From assembly GCA_025602905.1 (NCBI GenBank), contig JAHLKI010000043.1, forward strand, positions 62,001 through 126,000: 64,000 nt of DNA, in the 5' to 3' direction. Position numbers and translations under genes: made by a program. Below the pieces are notes generated by a model, which saw nothing but the letters and a program-made list of their open reading frames with translations, had not been told where the DNA came from and ran no database searches. Shown here piece after piece: positions 1 to 11,300 of this stretch (within the stretch, counting starts at the first letter, position 1; every line of letters begins with the position of its first letter). This DNA comes from Phlyctochytrium arcticum. Taxonomy: Eukaryota > Chytridiomycota > Chytridiomycetes > Chytridiales > Chytridiaceae.

Positions 1-1488
1 TATTCCAGCCATCAGGATCAAAGACCGATGTGGACGACTATGAGGGCGGTATGCCCGAAGATCACCCGCCTGAGTCAGAACTGGTTCCACCATCTGACCC
101 TCACATCTTGCGCATACGATTGCCGCCGATGCCAAGACGATCCATCACCACGGACACGTCGGCGGACGCACTCTCATCCATCAGCAGAATTACTAGCATG
201 CAAACGCCGCAACAGCCGGAGGCGGAGGAGCAGAGCGAAAACGACGATGACGATACTAGCACACGCGACAGACGAACCTTCTGCCCAGCCGACTTCAGAG
301 AGGATATCCTAACGATGATGGAGCATCATTATTGTGCCCATCCAATGATTCCGGGGTACAGTGCCCCAAACCCCGCTGCGATCCGAAAGTGGGCTGCTCA
401 AAATATGTACAACTACTGCGAGGATAATGACCTCCCTGAAGTATGGGCGTGCCTTTGGGAGAACTGGTACCGAAAAGGACGATGGGAGCTATGGGCACGC
501 TGTGTGCATGAGGATATTCCTGTTCTGAGGACGACAATGATGATTGAATCGCAGTGAATATCGATGAATACAGTAGCGGCATAACACACTGACCTATTGG
601 AACAGCTGGAGTCGTCTTAAAAGGGGCTTTCTGCACCAGTTCCACATGCCTCGATGCGACTTGCTCGTCTGGATCTTGATCACCAAGCTAGGGCCCACGT
701 ACTCCCGGAAGCTGGATCGACTCTTGAGTCCAGAGCATAAGCGGAGCAGGTACCGAGAGCCTCCGGTCTGGAGAAAGGCGTTTAAGAAGATGTGGAGGAA
801 GCTGGAGACCACGGCGGTCCCGCAACCTACAAACGATAAGTACCAGCCGGATGCCCATTTGTGGAAGTGTACTTGTCCATCGTTTGTGATCAACAGGTTC
901 CTTATATGCAAGCATCTTGTTCAAAGGGTACACCGGGTGCCAGTTGTGTTCTTCTGGGAGGTCAAGCGCCGGCGCACAGCTCCCTACTGGCAGCACCCGT
1001 CACTTCGTGTCATCTATGATGATGTTGATGACGATGACAACGACGAAGAGAACGGCGAAGGTCTCAGTGATGTGAGAGACGTGGCTGATGAAGGGGGCTG
1101 TATCCCAGATGCAGAAGACCACGCGGACGACGAAGACGACGACCAGGACGACGACGACCAGGACGACGACGAGGAGTCGGACTCGGCGCAAGAGGAGGGT
1201 GAGGAGGATGATGGCGATGACAACCAGCAGACATTTGAAGAAGAGATGACTGAAATCTGTCGCGTTGTATCGGAATTTGCGCGGGGACTGGAGTACCAGG
1301 TCCAGTTCCGGGACCACAGAATGCTAAGCGCACTCAAGCGGGAGGGTGCCTCATTTCTGAGGATGGCGAGGGGAGCATTGAAGAAGGAGAGCACCCGCGG
1401 CAGAAATGCCACTACGTGGGACTCAACTGCAACCAACGGTGTCATGTTCTATCGCGCTCGACCCTCCGTGACTGATCAAGACACTTGA
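1..1488 (+). CDS. MULE-like transposase with SWIM zinc finger, 3' part (5' end outside window)
   Basis: The reading frame is already open at the left edge, so the N-terminus is missing. Two exons are joined by an intron at about 554-605 (GTGAAT...AACAG); splicing turns the end of exon 1 into the motif IESHWSRLKRGFLHQF, which fits the last catalytic-Glu region of MULE-type DDE transposases found in many fungal genomes. Downstream lies a SWIM zinc finger (CTCPSF...CKH, near 868-915) and then a long Asp/Glu-rich stretch (about 1015-1230). SWIM fingers are the usual C-terminal module of Mutator-like transposases. The preceding segment with NMYNYCEDNDLPEVW is typical of the same family. It may be a mobile element remnant or a domesticated copy; the missing 5' half prevents a decision. 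It is a different lineage from the complete MULE at 2.06-5.32 kb. Family assignment is confident, activity unknown. Confidence 0.75.
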
Positions 1489-1496
1489 TCGTCTGA

Positions 1497-1790
1497 TTGT
1501 TGTCATTCATCTTCTACAAGGCCTTTTCTCTCCTCTCTCCACTCTCTCGTTTTCATTCCTTCTATTCTATTCCCTTACTTTCTTTTCCTTCGTTCATTGT
1601 TTCTCTTTCTATCTATCACTCTCTCTCTTTCTATCCATCTTGTTTCTATCTTTCGCGCTCGTTCTCTTCTTTTCGCCGTCGTACACTGGTTTCTTTCGGG
1701 CAGCGCACTTTCTGGCGTACCATCCTCTTATCTACGTTGTCTTTCCTTTAGTCTGTTAGTTCACTCTGTTTTTTGTCCGACATTTTAGTC
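1497..1790 (+). repeat. CT-rich low-complexity tract
   Basis: The plus strand is strongly pyrimidine-rich for nearly 300 bases just 3' of the SWIM gene, with many TTTCT/CTCTCT runs. Open frames here encode only Phe/Ser/Leu-rich low-complexity peptide. No gene is supported between 1489 and the transposon at 2063. Confidence 0.7.
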
Positions 1791-2053
1791 TAGTCTCCAT
1801 TTATTATTCTATTTACTGGCTTCCAACTGGGCCGACCATTCAATCTTCTGATGCCCCCTGGCAACTTGCAGTCCCAGGATGCCTGTGAACTCAGCACACT
1901 CACAATTGATTAGTCTGGCCACGTCATTTGATTAATTTACATAGCAATCAGATTCCTGATAAGTCTCCCTGTACTCAGGCTTCCTTAGAATATGCATTGA
2001 CGAGCAGATTGACGAGAGAGTCGCGCGCAGTCGGACTTGAGTCTCAGGCGTGA

Positions 2054-2062
2054 GTCTTGACG
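2054..2062. repeat. Target site duplication, left copy (9 bp)
   Basis: The sequence GTCTTGACG directly precedes the left end of the MULE element and is repeated exactly at 5319-5327 after its right end. Nine bases is the usual duplication length for Mutator-like elements. Confidence 0.9.
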
Positions 2063-2063
2063 A

Positions 2064-2150
2064 GAGCGCCTCGAATGCACGGTGCCGATCGCTAAAATGC
2101 GGGGTTCTCCCACTGGGGGACGCGCTATATCCTTTTTAGGACAACTTTTT
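2064..2150 (+). repeat. MULE left terminal inverted repeat (87 bp)
   Basis: It starts GAGCGCCTCGAATGCACGG and is the exact reverse complement of 5230-5316. One extra base (2063) lies between it and the TSD. Transposase binding normally occurs within such TIRs. Confidence 0.93.
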
Positions 2151-2384
2151 GTCTTTGTGCTGCCAGATGTGCTCCCAGAGCCTCTAAACCACGGTTTCGG
2201 ACCTACTTTTCACAATGTCCACAATTCGACAGATTTTTGCCAGACACACCCAACAACGATTATGATAACATTGAGAATGAAAAATTATGACAATAAATAG
2301 AACAGGTGGTCAAAGAGAAACAAGACAGCAACAAAAAAAGACAGATTGCCATAGCAACGAATGTTTATTACGGACGTCAACACT

Positions 2385-4694
2385 TCACGCACGCGTAGAA
2401 CCACCATCGCGACCTCGTCCTCTGCGTCCTCCTCGACCTCGTCCAGTAGTCTTGGGCTTGGGAGCTGCCTTCCGAACCTTCCCACACTGCTTCAGAACAT
2501 GGTCGTACTGGTGCTCGGTCGATCCGCACCCTGTGCACCGACGCTTCGTGGGAGGCTTTGTCAAGTCCAAACCAAGACTAGACGCGTCCTCACCCGCCCC
2601 CATCTCCATATTCTCAACACTGGCGCACAGTGCACGCAAATCAGCCATAAGATCGTCCTCCCCACTCAAGTCAATCATCTCGTCCTCGTCTTCCGGGTCG
2701 GACTCCGGAATTGGCTGGTCTCCTGGCGCGCTCAGGTCGTCTTCGCCATCTTCAGCATCTCCAGCAAGACCAAGATCCTCGCCACTACTGTGAATGCGGG
2801 GTTCTTGCCACTGGTTTCGTGGTCTTCCAATGCCTTGCTTTTGCTGCGGTTCTCTAGCGCCGGCAATGTCTGGAGCAATTGTGTTGTCTTGGGGTTCATC
2901 GACTAAGTACCATCGCGCGTCAAACTGCCGGTAGCTGAGCTGCTCCTTCTTCTCGAGGATACTCATGACTTCATGGCCGCACGGCACACCATAAACTTTG
3001 CGAATTGTGCACCGGCACTCCACATCACCATCGTCGATTGCTGCCGTCACGCTCTTCCAAGATTTCGATGTCAGGTTGATCGCAAATCTGGAAACAATTT
3101 GCTGAAGCGGCAAGAACATGACGTTGAAGGTGGTGACAATGCCGTTGATCTCGTTATTGTACCGAATCTCGGATTTCTTCTGCATGCTTGCTACCGTCAA
3201 GGATATCTTCTTGTACGTGTGGGCAAGAGTTCCGACGGAAGACTTCAGGTTTTGTTTGATCCGCCGATGTTGGCTCTCGACAATGGATGTCTCCGTATGT
3301 CTGCAGTGTTTGAGTTGGTTGGTAGAGAAGCCGGCGAAATGTTCCTTGAAAGGTAACTTGTTGGATGTGATGTAGTTAATTGTTTCTGGGCTAACAAGTT
3401 TCGCAATCTCGCTCCAGGCTTGTTTGAAGAGGGCTTCTGTCGGCTGCTCCAACATATACTTCCAGTCCTTTTCGAATTTGGCCCATGTATATGCTTCCAA
3501 GTTATCATCAGACGCTGTCACAAAGTATTTGTGGCAGTTGGATTTGATGTTGAGAAGGATATGCCACCGGCAAAGGAGTCTCTTCGTCTGGGGCCAAACT
3601 CCTTTCAAGGCTCCTATCAACGCTTTTTCGTGGTCGGTTACTACAATGTCAGGTGCCCTGCCCAAAACTTGCGTCAACAACTGTAGGAACCAAACATAGT
3701 CGCCGCATTCTTCCTGCTCAACAATTCCAAATGCAATGGAGAATGTGTTGTTGGTAGCCGTGAATCCAACAGCATGCATCATTGGCATCTTGTACTTGTT
3801 GGTTTGGTAAGTGGCATCAATAATTACCACATCCGCGTACTTCCTAACGTTTGGATTACCATCGGCTGACCAAAACAAACGACGTACGGTACGGTCGGCG
3901 TTCAGTGTGAAGTCCGCCACCAAATGATTTTGTTTCATTCTCGTCAACAGCGCCTCCATCATCGTCATAGTTCCAAGCTCTTTTCTCTGCATTCGGGCGA
4001 CAATGTTGGAGACATCCCGAGCAACGATCAGGATCGGTCTGTCCGGATTGTCATCAGCAAGCGACTGAACTATTTCACCGGGACTACGGGCATCAGCGTA
4101 CATATCAATAATCTTGGCGAGAATGACACCATCTGCAAGTTTTTGGGTGGCCCTTGCTGCAGGCAGACTGGCAAGCTCTGCGGTGTTCCTCTTTGGATGG
4201 TTGATGTGCTGGTCGTGCCCGTCGCCAAATTTCACAATCCTCCAAACTTCTCCAACCAAGCTTAAACGGACTCTGTAGGTGCAACCGACCTTCTTACTCT
4301 CCCGCTTTCTCTTCGAGTTTGGAATGTTTGCTGGAGGCGACCCACCCTGACAACAATGAAAGATCACCATACGAACAATTTTCGGATTGCCCCAGTGTTC
4401 CTTTTTCTTCTCAGAAACAGCAAATCCCTCGGAAAGCGCGTACTGATGAACACCGTCAATCCCCTTTTCCATCGTGGCAAATTCAACATCCGGCGCAGCT
4501 TGAGGAAACCATGGAGCGTGGCGGGATGCGGCTTGCGCGATGATAGCATTTGCCAAAGCAGCTTGAGGGGCGGCCAGGCTACTGGGAAGAACGATTGCCT
4601 GTTCGGGGGTCAACCCGACCACAGTGGCAACCTCTGTTGGCGGTCTTGCGCTGGGGCGTGCGATAGCTGTGTCTGCAGAATTGGCGGCTTCCAT
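2385..4694 (-). CDS. MULE transposase (FAR1-like / DDE / SWIM), full length
   Basis: A single uninterrupted 769-residue frame occupies most of the element. From N to C: a FAR1/WRKY-GCM1-like DNA-binding region (about residues 70-175, with basic KRKRESKK, VGCTYRVRL and a C-terminal GHDQHINH); the MULE DDE core with first Asp in VVIIDATYQTN, second Asp in IVVTDHEKALIGAL followed by CRWHILLNI, and a candidate third acidic residue in SIVESQHRRIK; a SWIM finger (CRCTIRKVYGVPCGHE); an acidic tail; and a last Cys/His cluster (CTGCGSTEHQYDHVLKQC) resembling a zinc knuckle, followed by RG-rich basic residues. Every expected catalytic and zinc residue is present, so activity is plausible. The 5' leader within the element is about 620 bp and the 3' trailer about 320 bp. 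Confidence 0.93.
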   Translation of the reverse strand: MEAANSADTAIARPSARPPTEVATVVGLTPEQAIVLPSSLAAPQAALANAIIAQAASRHAPWFPQAAPDVEFATMEKGIDGVHQYALSEGFAVSEKKKEHWGNPKIVRMVIFHCCQGGSPPANIPNSKRKRESKKVGCTYRVRLSLVGEVWRIVKFGDGHDQHINHPKRNTAELASLPAARATQKLADGVILAKIIDMYADARSPGEIVQSLADDNPDRPILIVARDVSNIVARMQRKELGTMTMMEALLTRMKQNHLVADFTLNADRTVRRLFWSADGNPNVRKYADVVIIDATYQTNKYKMPMMHAVGFTATNNTFSIAFGIVEQEECGDYVWFLQLLTQVLGRAPDIVVTDHEKALIGALKGVWPQTKRLLCRWHILLNIKSNCHKYFVTASDDNLEAYTWAKFEKDWKYMLEQPTEALFKQAWSEIAKLVSPETINYITSNKLPFKEHFAGFSTNQLKHCRHTETSIVESQHRRIKQNLKSSVGTLAHTYKKISLTVASMQKKSEIRYNNEINGIVTTFNVMFLPLQQIVSRFAINLTSKSWKSVTAAIDDGDVECRCTIRKVYGVPCGHEVMSILEKKEQLSYRQFDARWYLVDEPQDNTIAPDIAGAREPQQKQGIGRPRNQWQEPRIHSSGEDLGLAGDAEDGEDDLSAPGDQPIPESDPEDEDEMIDLSGEDDLMADLRALCASVENMEMGAGEDASSLGLDLTKPPTKRRCTGCGSTEHQYDHVLKQCGKVRKAAPKPKTTGRGRGGRRGRGRDGGSTRA

Positions 4695-5229
4695 TTCGGG
4701 TGTTGTGTTGTGTTGGTGTTGGACAGGTTCTTCGATTCAGAAGAATGGGGCGAACCTGAGTGGCAATCGGACGGCCGGAGCGGAGTTTTGGTTGCCAAAC
4801 AGCGCTGAGCCACATCTCGGACAAGGATTCGGACGTGGTATGATTTGGCAGATGCCTTTACTATTAACCTTTCATTTTCAGAACAGCAAGCGTCGACATG
4901 TACCACTAGGCTAGTTCTTTGTTTACATTTCAACGGTTTTGCGTCACTATCTAGTTCGCCTTTTTTCAATACACTGCAATTCAGTTACTACAATGATTTC
5001 TTTTCGTTTTACAATGCGAGTGTTCACATTTGGTTCAGTCAGTACTCTGTTCACATGTGGTTTATATGGGAAAGTGTGATCCGGATGCATAGCACACATT
5101 TGAGAGCGATTGCTAATGGAGTATAAACAAAAGTTGTTAAACGAAAAAGTTGCGATGGCCAAGGACAGTGCCGAAGCCGTGGTTCATCCGCACATGGGAG
5201 CACAAAAGGTCGCAATGCGAACACCAACG

Positions 5230-5316
5230 AAAAAGTTGTCCTAAAAAGGATATAGCGCGTCCCCCAGTGGGAGAACCCCGCATTTTAGCGATCGGCACCG
5301 TGCATTCGAGGCGCTC
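5230..5316 (-). repeat. MULE right terminal inverted repeat (87 bp)
   Basis: Exact inverted copy of 2064-2150. Two extra C bases (5317-5318) separate it from the right target duplication. Confidence 0.93.
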
Positions 5317-5318
5317 CC

Positions 5319-5327
5319 GTCTTGACG
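5319..5327. repeat. Target site duplication, right copy (9 bp)
   Basis: GTCTTGACG, identical to 2054-2062. Confidence 0.9.
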
Positions 5328-5607
5328 CGTAACCCTATCTCTTTTGGCAATTTAACCCTTTTGGTCGATGTCCCGAGTAGTGGGAGCCTCTCGGGCGAGG
5401 TAATATCCGGTTCCAATCGCTCGCCGGGGGAGACGATCGGCACTTTCTCTTGCCTTCACAGCTTCACTGTAATCGTGATTATGTAATAATGGTTCGAATC
5501 TTTGCGAATATAGTAAGAGCGAATCACGTGCTCCGCTGTGCCACTGACAACTGATTTGGCTGGAATTTGGGCAACCTCACCGATATTGCAGACCAGAAAT
5601 CTCAACG

Positions 5608-6343
5608 ATGGGCGCTCTCGAACGACTTATAACGAAGCATTTTGGTGGAGTCCCCAAATCCTTCCGGGACTTGGAATGGATCATTCGTGCGGTATGTCTG
5701 CTGCAGCATTGAGAGTTCGCTTGCAAACGTCCCAAACTCATATCGTTTGAACGATACCAGCGTGCGGACGTACCTCCTATCTTGGTGAAGGTAAGCTTTC
5801 TTGCTTCCATCTTTTGAGCGCATGATCGCCTTCCAAATCACAGTTCTAAAAAATATATCTAGGCTGATCAGTACCGAGTAGTCTCTCCAGGGTAGATTCA
5901 GAGTGCTGTATGCGTACTGCTGGATATTTCTCTAATTCCTTTCATTGAAAAACAGTTCACAACCAGACTACCACCTGGTAGAAGAACAGAAGTTGTCCAA
6001 GAACTATTACTTCACGCGCGACACTCGACGTGCTTATCCCCAAACCGTTGTATATACCGCTAATGACATCCAGAAGCTCCTCCCTGAGGGAGTAGAGATC
6101 AAACAGTGAGTAGCCGTGACCATATGACAGAACATTACCTGCTAAGCTTTTGCGTTATGTAGAATCGGCGCGAAATCCACCAACTCTGTATCAGCTACTG
6201 CCACGTCCGCAGAAAGTCACGCTGCATTTACTCCCAGCCATCTTCCCCCAATCATCAACAAAAAATACCATTGGACAAAATCATCGCCGCACCTGGATTC
6301 AGATGCAGGCAACCCTGATTTCAGTATTCGTGGGGCTAACTAA
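5608..6343 (+). CDS. NDUFA7: NADH:ubiquinone oxidoreductase subunit NDUFA7 / B14.5a (fungal NUZM-like)
   Basis: Accessory subunit of mitochondrial respiratory complex I. I reconstruct five exons: 5608-5691, 5761-5790, 5863-5891, 5956-6105 and 6163-6343, all in phase, giving 157 residues, close to the family length. The diagnostic stretch is KLSKNYYFTRDTRRAYPQ, matching the conserved KLSNNYYxxRDxRR core of NDUFA7, followed by a Pro-rich C-terminus with PPIINKKYHW. No transmembrane segment is evident. The two middle exons are only 30 and 29 nt and gene finders will easily miss them. About 280 bp of unassigned sequence lies between the transposon and the start codon. Identification rests on the short core motif plus overall layout. 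Confidence 0.8.
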
Positions 6344-6535
6344 GGATCTACTAGCGTCTACGTTCCTTGGTCATCTCAATTTACCGCGCGGCTAAGAATC
6401 CTTCAACTCTGCTTGGTCGTGGTGTTTTTGAAATGAACAGACTACCCCGAAAGATCAGTAGCTAGTACAGTTTTATTGTTCAAAGGTGCTCCAAGAATAC
6501 ATGCGATACATTTTAAATCACAATCGAGGTGAACC

Positions 6536-8129
6536 TCATAGTTTTGCAATTTCATGGACCGTGATATGAGGAAAATCAACATTGAGCAATGCCTCGTCAT
6601 TGTGTTCATTTGCGTTGGATGTTTGAGTTGACCCTCCACGACGTAGTGTTTCGCGAACGCCCTATAGCCCTAGAAAAGGGCGGGGGTATTGGTATGGGTT
6701 CGACCGACTGAGTTGGATATGTCGAATAAATAAGTATGTGAGAGGATATGGTAGATGCGACGGTAATAACCGCTCGGGCGCCCAGTATGTTGCTATGTTG
6801 GGGGGGCGAGAACATTGAAAACACGAAGATTCCCTTCCGGTGTCTTGTGGTCGCGACTACTCACATCGTCGCCGGCGTAAGCAAGGATATGTTTACTTGG
6901 ATGCCAAGCAACGGAATTCATGGCGGCACTACATGTGATGGTGTGAATTGTTTCGCCAGTTTCAACGGCACTCTGGGAAATTGGGGAAGATTAAACCAAT
7001 AACCATTATCGAGCAAAAAACACCGCTTACAATGTTGATGATTCGATCTTCGCTTCCACTGGCCAGCAGTTCGCCGTCTCCACTAAAGCTGATTGTGCGG
7101 ATTGGCCATTCAAGCTTTGAAAAGGTTCGGATACAGACAAATTCTTCCGCATCCCATAGACAAATCAAAGCGTCTGCAGATCCGGTTGCAAAATAGCGAC
7201 CTCGCGGATCGAATTCTACACAATAGATATTGGCGGTGTGGGCAGGAAGGGAAAAAAGAGGATCAAACGAAGGAAATGATAATACATTTACAGTTCCTGC
7301 ACAGTCGCGTGGTCAACCTTTCGCACACGTTCCATACAGCGAGTACCCTTTCATACCTTGGCCGGTCGTCATGAAGAAAAGGTCTCCGCCGTAATTCCAA
7401 GAAATCTCGTTAATTTCCACATCGTTCTTGATGGAGTGCCAAATGTACTTTTTCTCACTCTTGCTATCGCCCCCGCCCCTTGGATCTATGAAGGAAACGA
7501 CATCCTCCTTGTTGCCAACCGCAATGTATCGTCCATCGGGCGACCAACATATATTTATGTTTTCGCCCGTGGTGGGAACCTTCCGCGAATAGGGATGCGC
7601 GCGTGTTTTGTCGGCAGCTATGAGTCCCCTGATCAGTATTTCCTCCTCGGTCCAACTCACGAACGAAGATGGTAAGTAGGCTCACATACTACGAATATCC
7701 CAAATCATGATGGAGCTGTCCAATGATGCTGTTGCCAGACGATCCGGATGTGTTGGATCCCAGCATAACTGATCGACATCTCCAGTGTGCCCTTTAAGTT
7801 CCAGTGCATCCTTGTTGCTCTGAAAACATAGACTCTCTAATTATATAATCGTAATAGGACATAAGTGGACAGCGAGCTCGTACCGTCCGCTCAACGCTTG
7901 TATACACACGGGCAGTCTGATCCGCAGATCCAGACGCCAGCTTTCGACCGTCACTATTCCATCCCACCGTTAGCACCTGGCAAATGCAAACGTTTGTAGG
8001 TCAGAGCCAGAGTAACGAGCGTCAAAATTGTTCTAGATTTCGTGGTACCTTTTGCTTGTGTCCTCGCAATTCCCGAGTATGTGCCGTGGCAAAAGTAGCA
8101 GTCAGCTTGCTGTGATAGGCCGCTGACAT
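6536..8129 (-). CDS. THOC3: THO complex subunit 3 (WD40 protein, THOC3/Tex1-type)
   Basis: Seven-bladed WD40 protein of the THO/TREX complex, which couples transcription to mRNP assembly and nuclear export. The start codon at 8127-8129 begins MSAAYHSKLTATFATAHTRE; first exon 8049-8129, second about 7884-7976, then at least four more exons ending in VHEIAKL at 6536. Repeat motifs in order include GWNSDGRKLASGSADQTARV, GHTGDVDQLCWDPTHPDRLA, NICWSPDGRYIAVGNKEDV, FDPRGRYFATGSADALICLW and TISFSGDGELLASGSEDRI; the last two closely follow the THOC3 consensus, including the DALxxLWD and WPxRTxSFS signatures. It is transcribed divergently from the JmjC gene with about 250 bp between start codons. Confidence in orthology is high; exact exon ends in the 3' half are approximate. 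Confidence 0.88.
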
Positions 8130-8380
8130 TTAGTTGCTAGATCTCTGAATCTTTCCCTGGGGAAAAGACTATTGATTGCTTGCCAAAGCGTGAGTCACAG
8201 CCACCCGACCCACAATTTCCGCGCAGCCGTCAGGGGCAAAAGGAGCCACAATGATCTCGACCTTCATTCCGTTAACTTTTTCGTAAGGGCGACATACTAT
8301 TTAGACCACAACGGACCAGCTACGAACGCCCCTTTGGTTTCTCCACTGAGAAATTGGGAGAGAACCCGCCCGCCGCCGCA
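8130..8380. promoter_or_regulatory. Shared divergent promoter region (THOC3 / JmjC gene)
   Basis: The 251 bases between the two divergent start codons carry no coding signal and must contain both promoters and 5' UTRs. I see no TATA box or other motif I would name. Confidence 0.5.
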
Positions 8381-11300
8381 ATGGAACCTCCCGCGGCCAC
8401 GACGGCTGGCGTCTCACACCGACCTTGGGAGTCCTCTTTCTCGCAGCCGTTGCGTGAAGCAACCGCTGCAAATGTAATAGAGAACAAGAATATCGACAAT
8501 CAAAGTCCTTTGATTCCAGTGCAGAACCCACCAAGACTGGACCCGAGTCTGGGGCCAACGGAATCACTACCACGCAGCATTTCTGGAGAAGTAAATTCCG
8601 CCGCAACCTGCGTGAAAGAAAGTCCATCCCGCCCTGTTCTACCAAGTCCACACCTTAATGCGTTACCACCGCTTCACAGCCAGCCTCAGTTTTTGCAACC
8701 GATTCTGCCGTCTCTCGCCCATGTCGCAAAACTTGCCAACCCTTCGCCCTCTGTGTCTCCATCCGTAACGGCTTTACCTTCACCAGCGGGTGGGATGCAG
8801 CCAACGCCTTCCCCCCCATCTGTCGCGCAACCACCCGTTCCAGTAATTCCAAAGCTGCAGATTAAGCCAGATCATTATTACGAGCCCGATGGTGTTCCAG
8901 TTTTCAAGCCCACTATGGAAGAATTTGTCGATTTTCAAGCGTTTGTACATGCGATTGAACCTTATGGAATGGTTGCGGGCATTGTTAAGATTGTCCCTCC
9001 GAAAGAATGGCTGGATAAACTCCCGAATGTTACTAAACAGTTGGAAGGTGTTCGAATCAAGAAACCCATCATGCAAGATTTTACGGGAGGAGGACTTCCT
9101 GCAGGGGCGTATCGACAAATGAATTTGGAGCAGCGCCGAACGTACACTGTTCAGGATTGGTACGATGTTGCGAATGATTCTGTACACCGACCTCCCCAGT
9201 TTGATGACAACGGCAAGCAAATATTTGAAAAGCCTCAACGATCTCCGGCGAGAAAGCGGCAGCGGAAATCAGATCCCTTGCCCGCTGAGGAAGTTCGTTT
9301 GAGTACACCAATGGAGAGCGTAGAAGAGAGTGCCCCCGCGACAGATCTGCCTAGTGATACACCGAGCGATGTGCAGAAACGTGATGATACTTGCAAGATG
9401 GAGAACGAGGATGGCAAAGAAAATGTGGATGTAAATCCGACTGCTGTAGACCAGGAGGCTCCGACTTCACCGAAACACGAACCTCCAAAATCTGTTACCT
9501 GTGTAAAAACCAAAGAAGAAATTTTGCCTGGTGATGAAAAATCTCCCAGAGAACCCGCCCAGCATGATAACAATTCAGCGCTGCCAACCCCCGAAGTTTC
9601 AAATGACTCTGGTAAAGTTAAGGCGGATATGGGTAGTTCCGGGCCATCCGTTGATTCCGGTACTTTAGCTACTAGCAACGGGGCAGAGCCTAAGGAACCT
9701 TCTCAAAAGCTCAATCCGCGGAAACGCTCAATCGCCGAAAGTGTACCAAGCGGGATAACGTTTGATCTGAAGGAAGTCTCCGGAGGATTTTCTGACGCTT
9801 ACTGTGAGGCTTTGGAGCGGCATTACTGGAGAAATCTTCCCTACGTTTCCCCGATGTATGGTGCAGACATGCTCGGATCGCTCTTCAACCAGATCTTGAA
9901 AAAGAAGGCGCCATGGAATCTAGCCCATCTGAACAATCTCTTGCGAAGAGTCAATGTGTCGTTGCCCGGAGTGAACAGCCCGTATCTGTATTGGGGAATG
10001 TGGAAGGCAACGTTCGCATGGCACGTAGAAGATATGGATCTATACTCCATCAACTACATCCATTTTGGTGCCCCGAAGCAATGGTATGTCATACCTCCGG
10101 CCCACAGAAGCAAGTTTGAGCTGGTTGCTCGCGGGGTTTTTGGTGAAGAGGCCAATAATTGCGCAGAATTCTTACGGCACAAGACATGTGTCTTATCCCC
10201 GAAATTTCTCAAGGCACGCAATCTGCCAGTTAATAGGGTTGTACAGAGAGCTGGAGAGTTCGTCATCACTTTCCCTTATGGCTACCATCAAGGTTTTAAT
10301 CTTGGTTTCAATTGTGCCGAATCAGTGAATTTTGCCATGGATCGGTGGGTGGAAATTGGAAAGCAAGCTGGATACTGCGAATGTGTTGGTGACAGCGTGA
10401 AACTGGACGTTGCCGGGCTTTTTGATCCACCAGCGAAACGCGTGAAGAAACTCAAAATAAAAGTATCAAACAAGGACGGATCCGAATATAATGGAACGGA
10501 TAGTCCTCTCAGTGGAAGAACTAGCGCAGAAGGAACTGAAACGCCCGAGGGGTCTAGTGAGCATGGCGCAGCGTCGCCAACTCTGAAGAAGAGAGGGGCG
10601 CCTAAAAAGGATAAGGCGCAAGTTTTGAAAGAGAAGAAAGAAAGGGAACGCAAAGAACGTTTGATGCAAGACGAGATAGAGCGAAATAAACCAAGATGCG
10701 TTCTGTGTACGGCGTCAGGTGGTCAGCTGTTGGGAACTGACTGTGAATATCTTGCACACAAACGATGTGCTGAATTTGTACCCGAGACTTGGATTGAAAA
10801 TGATCCAAACGACCCGTCACGCGAAATCATCAAAGGAATTATGACTGTCGACAAAGCCCGATGGCGTCTAAAATGCGCAATATGCAAACCAAAGAAAGGG
10901 AGGGGCGATAAGGGCATGGGAGCGTGCATTCAATGTGTTAAAGGAAAGTGTACCCGTGCGTATCATGTTTCTTGTGCTTTTAAGCACCACCTCTTAATTG
11001 AAGAAGGAGACGGGCGTTCATGTTATTGGTAAGATTTGATCCTTTCACCTTGCAGCTTACTTTTATAGCTGACATTGCTTTGATTTAGCATGCAACATCA
11101 TCCGAATCGACGGGAAATCCTAGAAATCATAAAGAATGAAGAAGCTAGAGAATCGACGCCAGAAGATTTCTCGGTGCCGGTCCCTCAACCCCTTACACCG
11201 ACCTTTGGAAGGCAAACTCTACCGCCATCGAATCAGCAGCAACATGTGGTCGCGAATCATCCGAACTATAATGATGCATTAGCCTTGGCGAGTCTGGCTC

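Larger units (their letters stand above)
2063..5318 (-). mobile_element. Complete MULE (Mutator-like) DNA transposon, about 3.26 kb
   Basis: The element is bounded by identical 9-bp direct repeats and by 87-bp terminal inverted repeats (2064-2150 and 5230-5316) in which I find no mismatch. Imperfect inverted similarity continues inward for roughly another 60 bases (for example GTGCTCCCA and AACCACGG-like blocks on both sides). Inside is one intronless transposase gene on the minus strand with FAR1-like, DDE and SWIM modules. Identical TIRs, an exact TSD and an intact ORF together indicate a recent insertion of an autonomous, possibly still mobile element. It landed in a gene-poor stretch between the SWIM gene and NDUFA7 and does not break a recognisable gene. 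Confidence 0.93.

Noticed and set aside
1000..1445. Long Ser- or Val-rich antisense frames over the acidic tract of the SWIM gene
   Set aside because: They are mirror images of GAC/GAG repeats on the coding strand and have no independent start, domain or splice support.
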